Origin: an uncultured Prevotella sp.
Lineage (GTDB): Bacteria > Bacteroidota > Bacteroidia > Bacteroidales > Bacteroidaceae
Assembly (NCBI GenBank): GCA_900556795.1
Contig: USQD01000096.1
Location: forward strand, 1-7,173
Reading direction: 5' to 3'
Length of the DNA: 7,173 nucleotides
Below the pieces are notes generated by a model. The model was not told the origin of the DNA. It searched no databases and worked only from the letters and a program-made list of their open reading frames with translations. A program made the position numbers and the translations under genes. Shown piece after piece: positions 1-5,882 of the stretch. The stretch's first letter is position 1; each line of letters opens with the position of its first letter.

Positions 1-35
1 ACATGTAAAATAAGGTGTTCTTCATTATTTTTTTT

Positions 36-43
36 TATCTTTG
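36..43 (+). promoter_or_regulatory. Bacteroidetes-type -7 box for the DUF4143 ATPase gene
   Basis: The sequence TATCTTTG matches the Bacteroidetes primary-sigma -7 consensus TAnnTTTG. It lies 24 bp upstream of the ATG at 68, after an A/T-rich stretch. I see no clear TTG at the -33 position. The box overlaps the TTG codon at 41, so a start there would be upstream of the expected transcript start. This supports the ATG at 68. Confidence 0.6.
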
Positions 44-67
44 CATCCAGAAAAAGTAAGTGTTATT

Positions 68-1354
68 ATGCTGGATAAGAGAAACTTAGAACAGATTCTT
101 TCAGATCAACAGGAAGAACTGGAGATACGTAGAGGCGAAACTTTGTGTCATCGACCAGAAGAGGCGCACATAGACTTGGGCAGTACGCAGGCTCAGGTCG
201 TGATTGGTGTGCGCCGTAGCGGCAAATCTACTCTATGCTTCCAGGCATTGGAGAAAGCGGGTGTGAAATACGCTTATGTAGATTTTGACGATGAGCGGTT
301 GGCTAACATCCAGACTGAAGATTTGAACGATGTTCTGGAAGTGTTGTATAAGATATATGGTGATTTCAATTATCTGTTTCTTGACGAGATACAGAACATC
401 GATGGCTGGCACCTCTTCGTGAATCGCATGCTTCGCAGGCGGATGCATGTCATCCTAACAGGTTCTAATGCCAAACTTCTGAGCAGCGACCTGGCTACTC
501 ATCTCTCGGGGCGCTGTAAGGAGATACCTTTGTTTCCATTCTCCTTTTATGAGTATTGTCTGATGAAAGCGGTGGATACGGAAGGAATGACTACCAAGGT
601 ACAGGCGTTCAGGAGAGCTGCCTTCGATCATTATCTGAAACAGGGAGGATTTCCTGAGCTGCTCGTTATCGGCGAACACCAAAATTATGTGAAGAATCTG
701 GTAAGCAATATTCTGCAGAGAGATATAGAACAGCGTTTCAAGATAACCTATCAGGCCACCTTCGAGCAGTTGGCTCATCATTTGCTCAATGTGGCTCCGG
801 TCATCGTGTCTCCTTCGGAACTGTCGGCTACACTGGGGGTAAAATCGGAACATACCATCAAGAATTATATCGGCTATATGAAGCAGGCTTATCTGCTGCT
901 GGGGCTTCAGAAGTATTCTGCCAAGAGCAAGATGAGGATAACCCAGGAAAAGGTGTATCCGATAGATGTGGCATTGATGGATCAGCGAGATAATGCTCTG
1001 GTGGGAGAGAACCTGGGATGGAGATTGGAAACCATCGTCTATCTACAGCTGGTCAGAACTTATAAACCGCAGGGGTATGATATCTATTACCTGAGCGACC
1101 GTTCGGGAGAATGCGATTTCGTGGTTTGCAAAAACAATCAGGTGAAACAAGCCATTCAGGTATCGTATGACATTTCTTCACCCAAGACTCGCAAACGGGA
1201 GATTGAGGGATTGCTTCTGGTTCATCGTAAGACGCAATGCACCGACTTGCTGCTGCTCACCGACCATGAGTACAACCAAGTTACCGAAAAAGGTCTTGAC
1301 ATCAAGATACGACCGGTATATGATTGGGTTGTGGAAATGGGGAAGATAAAATAG
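68..1354 (+). CDS. AAA ATPase with C-terminal DUF4143 domain
   Basis: A 428-residue protein of the widespread prokaryotic AAA_14/DUF4143 family. These are cytoplasmic P-loop ATPases with a C-terminal domain related to PD-(D/E)XK nucleases; their biological role is mostly unknown. The Walker A motif GVRRSGKST is at residues 47-55, Walker B YLFLDE at 102-107, and a sensor-like TGSN at 131-134 followed by the family's LSGR and FPFSFYEY signature. The C-terminal fold shows D350 in ECDFVV, but where a nuclease would have ExK it reads QVS at 364-366, so cleavage activity is doubtful. The ATG at 68 is preferred over the upstream TTG at 41, which lies inside the promoter box. The length is normal for the family. 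The purine permease gene follows by 26 bp on the same strand, so read-through is likely, but no functional link is evident. Family assignment is confident; function is not. Confidence 0.9.
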   Translation: MLDKRNLEQILSDQQEELEIRRGETLCHRPEEAHIDLGSTQAQVVIGVRRSGKSTLCFQALEKAGVKYAYVDFDDERLANIQTEDLNDVLEVLYKIYGDFNYLFLDEIQNIDGWHLFVNRMLRRRMHVILTGSNAKLLSSDLATHLSGRCKEIPLFPFSFYEYCLMKAVDTEGMTTKVQAFRRAAFDHYLKQGGFPELLVIGEHQNYVKNLVSNILQRDIEQRFKITYQATFEQLAHHLLNVAPVIVSPSELSATLGVKSEHTIKNYIGYMKQAYLLLGLQKYSAKSKMRITQEKVYPIDVALMDQRDNALVGENLGWRLETIVYLQLVRTYKPQGYDIYYLSDRSGECDFVVCKNNQVKQAIQVSYDISSPKTRKREIEGLLLVHRKTQCTDLLLLTDHEYNQVTEKGLDIKIRPVYDWVVEMGKIK

Positions 1355-1380
1355 AGAAAAATATAATCGTAATATAAACA

Positions 1381-2685
1381 ATGAATAAATTAAAAGCATT
1401 ATTGGGTTTCGACCCAAAGACTACTACGGTTAAGACGGAGTTGATAGCTGGTATGACCACCTTCTTGACCATGTGTTACATCCTGGCAGTGAACCCTACC
1501 ATCCTCGCCACCACAGGCATGGACAAGGGTGCTCTCTTTACTGCCACAGCCATCGCTTCAGCCATCGCCACCTTCCTGCTGGCTTTCATGGCAAAGCTGC
1601 CTTTTGCCCAGGCTCCTAGTATGGGACTGAACGCTTTCTTCGCCTTCACCCTTTGTCAGGCTATGGGCTTGACCTGGCAGCAGGCTTTGGCAGTGTTGCT
1701 CGTAGAGGGTATCATCTTCCTTGCCATCACCTTCCTCAATATCCGTGACAAGATATTGGAGTGTATTCCGAAAAACCTCCGATTCGCCATTTCGGCTGGT
1801 ATCGGTATGTTTATCGCCTTCATCGGTTTGAAGAATGCGGGTATCATTACCGCCAATGCGGATACCTTCGTGCAGCTTGGCAAGTTTACGCCAGTCAGCA
1901 TCCTGGGTCTCATCAGCATCCTGCTCTGTGGCTGTCTGATGGCGAGAAGAGTGAAGGGCTCCCTGTTTATCGCCATCATCATCTCTACATTGATTGGTAT
2001 TCCGATGGGCGTAACCCAGTTCTCTGACAACTGGATGCCGGTATCTACCCCTCACAGCATTGCTCCTATCTTCTGCCAGTTCGATTTCACCGGCTTCTTT
2101 ACTCCTAAGATGTTCATGGTGGTTTTCTCCCTGTTGCTTGTCAACATCTTCGATACCATCGGAACGGTGCTGGGACTGGTTTCCAAGTTGGGTATCAAGG
2201 AGAATGAGAAGGGTGAGATTCCTGGTGTGAAGGAGGCGATGATGAGCGATGCCATCGGTACTACAGCCGGTGCCCTGCTGGGCAGCTCTACCATTACCAC
2301 TTATGTGGAGAGTGCTTCGGGCGTTGCCGAGGGCGGTAAGTCGGGCTTGACATCTTTCTTTGTGGGTTTGATGTTTATCCTGAGCATCTTCCTGGCTCCA
2401 ATCTTCCTCCTGATTCCGAGCGCAGCCACCAGTGGTGCCCTGGTAATGGTGGGTGTATTGATGATTGATTCGTTCAAGAAGATTGAGTTGGAGGATATTT
2501 CCGAGTCATTCCCAGCCTTCATCACGATGATTACGATGGTACTCTGCTACAGCATCGCCGATGGTATCTGCCTCGGAATTCTGAGTTATGTATTGATCAA
2601 GATGATGGTGGGTAAGTTCAAGGATCTGAATCTTACGCTCTATATTCTGAGCATCTTCCTGCTCTTCAATTATGTTTTCAGCTAA
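1381..2685 (+). CDS. NCS2-family purine (guanine/hypoxanthine-type) permease
   Basis: A 434-residue inner-membrane transporter of the AzgA-like branch of the NCS2 (nucleobase:cation symporter 2) family, COG2252. It likely imports guanine, hypoxanthine or adenine with protons for purine salvage. Hydrophobic segments run through most of the chain, consistent with the 12-14 helices of the family. Diagnostic motifs are QAPSMGLNAFF (77-87) in the TM3 region, VNIFDTIGT (254-262) in the TM8 region, and TTYVESASGVAEGG (306-319) in the TM10 region; the last two contain the conserved acidic residues D258 and E310 near the substrate site. The N-terminal GFDPKTTTVKTELIAGMTTFLTM pattern is typical, which supports this start; it follows an A-rich leader. 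The length is full. I see no TAnnTTTG box in the 26-bp gap, so expression may depend on the ATPase promoter or on one inside that gene. The gene ends at a strong terminator. The exact purine cannot be told from sequence. Confidence 0.95.
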   Translation: MNKLKALLGFDPKTTTVKTELIAGMTTFLTMCYILAVNPTILATTGMDKGALFTATAIASAIATFLLAFMAKLPFAQAPSMGLNAFFAFTLCQAMGLTWQQALAVLLVEGIIFLAITFLNIRDKILECIPKNLRFAISAGIGMFIAFIGLKNAGIITANADTFVQLGKFTPVSILGLISILLCGCLMARRVKGSLFIAIIISTLIGIPMGVTQFSDNWMPVSTPHSIAPIFCQFDFTGFFTPKMFMVVFSLLLVNIFDTIGTVLGLVSKLGIKENEKGEIPGVKEAMMSDAIGTTAGALLGSSTITTYVESASGVAEGGKSGLTSFFVGLMFILSIFLAPIFLLIPSAATSGALVMVGVLMIDSFKKIELEDISESFPAFITMITMVLCYSIADGICLGILSYVLIKMMVGKFKDLNLTLYILSIFLLFNYVFS

Positions 2686-2699
2686 ATGAAGCGATAGAT

Positions 2700-2740
2700 A
2701 AAAACGAGGCGGCAATCTGCATCACGCAGGTTGCCGCCTT
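2700..2740. terminator. Hairpin terminator, copy 1 (identical to 3662-3702)
   Basis: The stem AGGCGGCAA (2707-2715) pairs with TTGCCGCCT (2731-2739). A T·G wobble and an inner CTGC/GCAG stem extend it to about 14 bp, closed by loop ATCAC. An A-run precedes the stem and a T-rich stretch follows it, so it could stop transcription from both sides. It would serve the permease (stop 2685) on the plus strand and the outer-membrane barrel gene (stop 2867) on the minus strand. The 41 bases at 2700-2740 recur exactly at 3662-3702. Confidence 0.85.
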
Positions 2741-2866
2741 TATATTGGTTTATTTTGTTAACCACTTCCAGATAGAAATGATTTATTTGTATTAATTTTC
2801 CCTGCATATTGATAAATATCTTGCCCTATATTATTGGCTCTTATCATCATATTGAAGATGTAATCT

Positions 2867-3406
2867 CTAGAATCTGAAACCGATGGTTCCAGTGATGCCA
2901 TTCCAATTGGATAATCCTGAGGTGTGAGAATTAATGTGTCTGAAACCTAGTCCGATATAGGGAACACTTCTACTCTTCTTGCAGTTCGGATAGAGGATGA
3001 GATCAGCATTATAGGAGGTGTATTTCCAATCGGCATTTCCGATAGTATTGGTTACGGAGAGACGAAGATCTACCCCTTGTGCGGTGGTCTTAGGGTTGAA
3101 GAGTTTGAAGCCCAGTCCACCACCTAAAGCTTGGCTCTTGAAATAAGTCTTCACATCATCTTTCTTGTAGAGGTTGATGCTACCTTCAGTTTTGGCGAAG
3201 GCGAAGAAGCGTGGGGTAAGTTGATAGCCAAGGGCGAAGTTCAAAGTAGTAGGTGTCATACCTTTGTTCTCCATTCCCACTGTAGCATCGAAATCAAACG
3301 TCAGATGGTCTAAGATGGAGTAATGTGAGGTATTGCTTTCCTCTTGGGCGTGCATAGGCATCGCCAAAGTTGCGGCACCCATGATTAGAATTAAACTTTT
3401 CTTCAT
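2867..3406 (-). CDS. Small outer-membrane beta-barrel protein
   Basis: A 179-residue protein with a clear Sec signal peptide: KK, a hydrophobic core, then PMHA|QEE, with predicted cleavage after A20. The mature part is rich in alternating polar/hydrophobic stretches (for example FFAFAKTEGSINLY, GFKLFNP, LRLSVTNTIG, VPYIGLGFRHI) and ends in GFRF. A terminal aromatic residue is usual for outer-membrane barrels recognised by the BAM machinery. The size fits an eight-strand barrel of the OmpA/OmpW-like type. The ligand and role are unknown. The ATG at 3404-3406 is the only start that gives the signal peptide. A -7 box at 3492-3485 predicts a leader of roughly 70-75 nt. The gene stands alone on the minus strand, converging on the permease with the shared terminator at 2700-2740 between them. 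Confidence 0.8.
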   Translation of the reverse strand: MKKSLILIMGAATLAMPMHAQEESNTSHYSILDHLTFDFDATVGMENKGMTPTTLNFALGYQLTPRFFAFAKTEGSINLYKKDDVKTYFKSQALGGGLGFKLFNPKTTAQGVDLRLSVTNTIGNADWKYTSYNADLILYPNCKKSRSVPYIGLGFRHINSHTSGLSNWNGITGTIGFRF

Positions 3407-3484
3407 AATAATCTATCTTGTAATGTTAATATATAGCCCGATAGCCCATTTGTCATAATGGCGTCTAAAGAACGATAACGCTAG

Positions 3485-3492
3485 CAAAAGTA
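3485..3492 (-). promoter_or_regulatory. -7 box for the outer-membrane barrel gene
   Basis: Read on the minus strand the sequence is TACTTTTG, a match to TAnnTTTG. It lies about 80 bp upstream of the barrel gene's ATG. No TTG is visible at the expected -33 distance; that position is taken up by the hairpin at 3499-3520. The predicted leader contains a short stem (CCATT/AATGG) and a doubled GGGCTATC; neither resembles a riboswitch I recognise. Confidence 0.5.
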
Positions 3493-3494
3493 CG

Positions 3495-3520
3495 AAAAAA
3501 TGGCTACGGGTGTAGCCATT
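3495..3520 (-). terminator. Rho-independent terminator, minus strand
   Basis: A 9-bp stem AATGGCTAC/GTAGCCATT (3499-3507 with 3512-3520) closes a four-base loop. On the minus strand it runs directly into six Ts. It lies about 30 bp downstream of the stop of the small open frame at 3552-3656, as expected for the end of a minus-strand gene. It directly abuts the -7 box of the next gene. Confidence 0.75.
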
Positions 3521-3551
3521 CTCCGTATCTTTTATGATATTTTGCACGTTT

Positions 3552-3656
3552 TTATTTCCTTAGAAACACTTTTTCAAAGTATTTGAGGATATAAATGATA
3601 CATACAGCTATAATAGCTTTGAATAACGATGTCTTCCATTCAATACTATCAGACAA
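3552..3656 (-). CDS. Possible 34-residue membrane peptide or gene remnant
   Basis: A minus-strand open frame of 34 codons beginning at a TTG that directly follows an in-frame TGA. The peptide has an N-terminal polar stretch (LSDSIEWKTSLFK), a hydrophobic segment (AIIAVCIIYIL) and a basic tail (KYFEKVFLRK). That is the pattern of a small single-span inner-membrane protein or of the C-terminal end of a larger one. The minus-strand terminator at 3495-3520 lies about 30 bp past its stop, which supports a real transcript ending here. No ATG start or convincing ribosome binding site is seen, and the terminator repeat at 3662-3702 lies immediately upstream. A truncated gene end is therefore as likely as a functional small protein. 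I recognise no family. Confidence 0.35.
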   Translation of the reverse strand: MSDSIEWKTSLFKAIIAVCIIYILKYFEKVFLRK

Positions 3657-3661
3657 TCATA

Positions 3662-3702
3662 AAAAACGAGGCGGCAATCTGCATCACGCAGGTTGCCGCC
3701 TT
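3662..3702. terminator. Hairpin terminator, copy 2 (identical to 2700-2740)
   Basis: The same 41 bases as copy 1, in the same orientation. The stem is AGGCGGCAA (3669-3677) with TTGCCGCCT (3693-3701), plus the inner CTGC/GCAG stem. It is followed by TTCTCTTTT on the plus strand and by a T-run after TCG on the minus strand, so it is potentially bidirectional. It lies about 90 bp downstream of the stop of the arabinofuranosidase remnant (minus strand) and was probably that gene's terminator. The rest of 3407-3790 holds the promoter, hairpin and small frame listed separately. In 3703-3790 I see only a minor GGGC/GCCC stem. Confidence 0.75.
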
Positions 3703-3790
3703 CTCTTTTCTAACTAACTATCTTATCAACTATTCAAAATGTATTATATGATGGAGTTGTCTAGGGCTTGACGCCCCAGACGTAGCTTGT

Positions 3791-3949
3791 TTACTTCAAA
3801 CGGATGATATTCAGCGAGCTGGCTGGAATCTCTACCGTAGCACCATTCTTCTCTGTAGTTACGTAGTTTTCTACAGGATAGATGTTGGTAGGGTTGTCGA
3901 TGGTGTTCTCCTCCAGACCGTCATTATTCATCGGATTACGCACGGAAAA
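3791..3949 (-). pseudogene. C-terminal remnant of an alpha-L-arabinofuranosidase-like glycosidase
   Basis: Minus-strand codons running up to the TAA at 3791-3793 encode about 52 residues containing VRNPMNND, ENTIDNPTNIYP and, at the end, VEIPASSLNIIRLK. This pattern (NPxxxxP, then a short strand, then IPAxSxxxxRLK at the very C terminus) is what I recognise from the final beta-sandwich domain of GH51 alpha-L-arabinofuranosidases in Prevotella/Bacteroides. The rest of such a gene (about 600 further residues) is absent upstream. Instead the frame runs into the end of the ATPase/DUF1703 gene, whose stop codon is at 3951-3953. The remnant has no start and should be non-functional. The reading frame is undamaged, which suggests recent truncation. 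Family assignment rests on motif recall; another glycosidase with the same C-terminal domain is possible. Confidence 0.6.
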
Positions 3950-3950
3950 T

Positions 3951-5528
3951 CTATGAAGTAATCCCCCAATCCAATATGCCTTTTCCTTCCTCGTCCAGTT
4001 CTATGCCGAGGCCTATCACCTTTCGCTTGTCAGCCTTGAAAGGTTCCAGATATTGGTTTTCCTGAATCTGCTGGATGGCAGCCTTCTTGCCGCCATTGTT
4101 TCTCAGCTTCAGTTCTATCACGTAGATGTAGCGGGAAGTCTGGGCTATGAGGTCGATTCTTCCTGTGGCAAGCATGTGCTCTACTTCTACTTTCAGTCCG
4201 ATGGCATTCAGAATGGTACTGATGATGAGTCTATAGCGCTCTTCCATATCCATTGAGGCAAGCTTCTTGTTGCTGTAAGGCACGTCGGCAACCAATGCTT
4301 TCAATGTTTTCATAGCATCTGCGATTTCACCAGTACCCAATTGACGGAACAGACTACTCTGCAGACTGATGATATCGCTTTCAGATTGCATCGTCAGCGT
4401 GGGCAGCACCACCTCGTAGAGAGCTTGTTTCACTTCCTGATTAGGGAAACCGAGGAAGTAACCAAATTCATCACTGCTTTTGATGGTAAGGTAGCCCGTC
4501 TGATAGAGGAAAAGCTCGGCGCCACCATTGATTACATCAGAACTCTCAAGTGTCTTGCGTAAGATTGGACAATGTTCGAAATTACGTAAGCGAAGCTCCA
4601 TATTATCCACAAACTTCGGCAGCATGGAGGTAGCGCCTGATGAAACCCAGAAACAGCTCAGGTCTTGTGTATCAAGTGCATTGAGGAGACTGAAAGGATT
4701 GTAGATGTCCACCATATTTCTGCGACTGAAATGGTAGCCGTCGTAGTAATCCTTCAGATTATCGTGGGTTTGCTGCAAAGTCCAGCCATTCACTTCAGCC
4801 ATTCTTTCCAGTTCCGGCTTGAAGTTCTGTCCGATTTCTTCTTCTGTGATGCCGCAGATGGCAGCATATTCAGGAAGGAAACTGATATTGGTCAGGTTGT
4901 TGAGAACTGAGAAGAGAGAAATCTGCGTAAACTTGGTAATGCCCGTGATGAAGACGAAACGCTGGTAGGCATCGTCAGCCTTCAGAATGGCAAAAACGCT
5001 TCTATATACATCTGTGCAACCCTCATGCTCGGGAGTCTTCCAGGAGTGCTGGAGAGGAGAGTCGTATTCATCGATGAGAATGGCAACATTAGCTCCTGTT
5101 TGCTTATAGGCGGTTTTGATGATGAGGTCGAAGCGGTTTCCCAGTGAATCTGTTGGTTTAATATGGATGCCATATAATTGCTCATAAACATCAAAAGTCC
5201 GATCCAGATATGCCTTAACTTCATCTGCGGTTGCTCCCCCTCGGCTCATGTCAAGTCGAATTACCGGGTACTGTTTCCAATCTTTTTCCAGCTCCATGAT
5301 TTTCAGTCCTTCGAAGAGATCTTTTCTTCCTTCGAAGTAAGCCTGGAGCGTATCAACAAGCACAGATTTTCCGAATCGACGAGGACGGCTCAAGTAATTA
5401 TACTGTTTACCATTGTTCGCCAATTTCCAGATAATATCACTCTTATCAACATAGAGATAACCTTCTTCTCTGATCTTATTGAAAGATTGTATGCCTACCG
5501 GCAGCTTTCTGTATTCATTGTTTGCCAT
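3951..5528 (-). CDS. AAA-ATPase_like / DUF1703 PD-(D/E)XK nuclease-fold protein
   Basis: A 525-residue cytoplasmic protein of the family with an N-terminal AAA-ATPase_like domain (PF09820) and a C-terminal DUF1703 nuclease-fold domain (PF08011). These occur in many near-identical copies in Bacteroidales genomes. The N-terminal LPVGIQSF...YLYVDKSD signature is at about 9-31, Walker A-like RPRRFGKS at 48-55, Walker B LIDEYD at 151-156, and the ITKFTQISLFSVLNNL segment follows. The C-terminal nuclease motif looks intact: D459 in GRIDLI and E472-L-K474 in VIELKL, followed by QIQENQY. The molecular role is unproven; mobile or defence-related functions have been proposed for such genes. The ATG at 5528 is chosen because AGGAGA lies 7 nt upstream and the promoter is just beyond. 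The first four codons of any longer frame (to 5600) would lie upstream of the -33 element. The last residues after ILDW (GITS) may derive from the junction with the glycosidase remnant. It is divergent from the Rpn gene. Confidence 0.9.
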   Translation of the reverse strand: MANNEYRKLPVGIQSFNKIREEGYLYVDKSDIIWKLANNGKQYNYLSRPRRFGKSVLVDTLQAYFEGRKDLFEGLKIMELEKDWKQYPVIRLDMSRGGATADEVKAYLDRTFDVYEQLYGIHIKPTDSLGNRFDLIIKTAYKQTGANVAILIDEYDSPLQHSWKTPEHEGCTDVYRSVFAILKADDAYQRFVFITGITKFTQISLFSVLNNLTNISFLPEYAAICGITEEEIGQNFKPELERMAEVNGWTLQQTHDNLKDYYDGYHFSRRNMVDIYNPFSLLNALDTQDLSCFWVSSGATSMLPKFVDNMELRLRNFEHCPILRKTLESSDVINGGAELFLYQTGYLTIKSSDEFGYFLGFPNQEVKQALYEVVLPTLTMQSESDIISLQSSLFRQLGTGEIADAMKTLKALVADVPYSNKKLASMDMEERYRLIISTILNAIGLKVEVEHMLATGRIDLIAQTSRYIYVIELKLRNNGGKKAAIQQIQENQYLEPFKADKRKVIGLGIELDEEGKGILDWGITS

Positions 5529-5535
5529 AATCATT

Positions 5536-5541
5536 TCTCCT
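5536..5541 (-). promoter_or_regulatory. Ribosome binding site that decides the ATPase/DUF1703 start
   Basis: On the minus strand this reads AGGAGA. It is 7 nt from the ATG at 5528-5526 but only 1 nt from the alternative ATG at 5534-5532, so the downstream ATG is the better start. Strong Shine-Dalgarno sites are unusual in Bacteroidetes, and the other genes in this window lack one. Confidence 0.6.
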
Positions 5542-5558
5542 ATTCCTTTCTTTATCCG

Positions 5559-5589
5559 CAAAGATACGGCAATTTTTTGAATCGTGCAA
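5559..5589 (-). promoter_or_regulatory. Complete Bacteroidetes promoter for the ATPase/DUF1703 gene
   Basis: On the minus strand, TTG (5589-5587) is followed after 20 bp by TATCTTTG (5566-5559), matching the -33/-7 pattern of Bacteroidetes promoters. Transcription would start near 5552, giving a leader of about 24 nt before the ATG at 5528. The -7 box has the same eight bases as the one before the DUF4143 gene. Confidence 0.75.
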
Positions 5590-5626
5590 GTTTTTGGCAA
5601 TTAAAAAGATGTAAATCGTTTCCGAC

Positions 5627-5707
5627 AGGGGGGATTGCAAATCCCCCGGTTTCATAGGTCGAACCTTTTTATACGACGGATTGCAAATCCGTCGGGACGC
5701 CTAACGG
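5627..5707 (+). repeat. REP-like paired-hairpin element, copy A
   Basis: Two short hairpins in the same orientation: GGGGGAT/ATCCCCC (5629-5647) and GACGGAT/ATCCGTC (5675-5693), each with loop TGCAA. A 27-nt linker carrying AGGTCGAAC and a T-run separates them. The tail GGGACGCCTAACGG (5694-5707) follows the second hairpin. The stretch 5627-5694 (68 bp) recurs exactly at 6904-6971, and the whole architecture recurs inverted at 6992-7067. The element occupies the middle of the 354-bp gap between two divergent genes (ATPase/DUF1703 and Rpn). The remainder of that gap (5708-5819) is G-rich then A/T-rich, and I see nothing else in it. The closest known class by description is REP/BIME elements; the identity is inferred. 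Confidence 0.8.
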
Positions 5708-5819
5708 GGGTGTGAGACGGCTGGCGTGGGGGGATGAACGACATATCCGGCGAGGCGGAATAGTTTTATTATTCAATAGAGGTAAATTCTATGGTTTTTC
5801 AATTTTTTGCATTTTTTTC

Positions 5820-5850
5820 TTGGAGTTTTCAGAGAAAAATCGTAAATTTG
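5820..5850 (+). promoter_or_regulatory. Promoter for the Rpn-family gene
   Basis: TTG (5820-5822) is followed after 20 bp by TAAATTTG (5843-5850), a match to the Bacteroidetes -33/-7 pattern. Transcription would start near 5857, about 26 nt before the ATG at 5883. Longer reading-frame extensions upstream are therefore excluded. Confidence 0.7.
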
Positions 5851-5882
5851 CCATCAGATATCAATTATCTCAATATTTTGCC

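Noticed and set aside
41..67. TTG start at 41 for the DUF4143 ATPase, adding nine residues
   Set aside because: The codon lies within the TATCTTTG -7 box, so it would not be on the mRNA. The ATG at 68 fits the promoter spacing.
68..2685. Functional operon linking the DUF4143 ATPase to purine transport
   Set aside because: They are only adjacent. DUF4143 ATPases occur in many contexts and nothing in either sequence suggests a shared role.
1558..2715. Several minus-strand open frames opposite the permease gene
   Set aside because: They are antisense shadows of a strongly supported membrane protein. They have no promoter or ribosome binding site and have low-complexity His/Asp/Glu-rich or mixed composition.
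5529..5600. Longer N terminus for the ATPase/DUF1703 protein
   Set aside because: The extension would begin upstream of the -33 element and read through the promoter. AGGAGA points to the ATG at 5528.
4053..5657. Plus-strand open frames opposite the ATPase/DUF1703 gene
   Set aside because: The minus-strand frame carries intact Walker and nuclease motifs over its whole length. The opposite frames are short and show no recognisable domain.
5712..5882. Upstream extension of the Rpn reading frame by 57 codons
   Set aside because: It reads through G-rich intergenic DNA and the TTG-N20-TAAATTTG promoter. The family signature begins right after the ATG at 5883.
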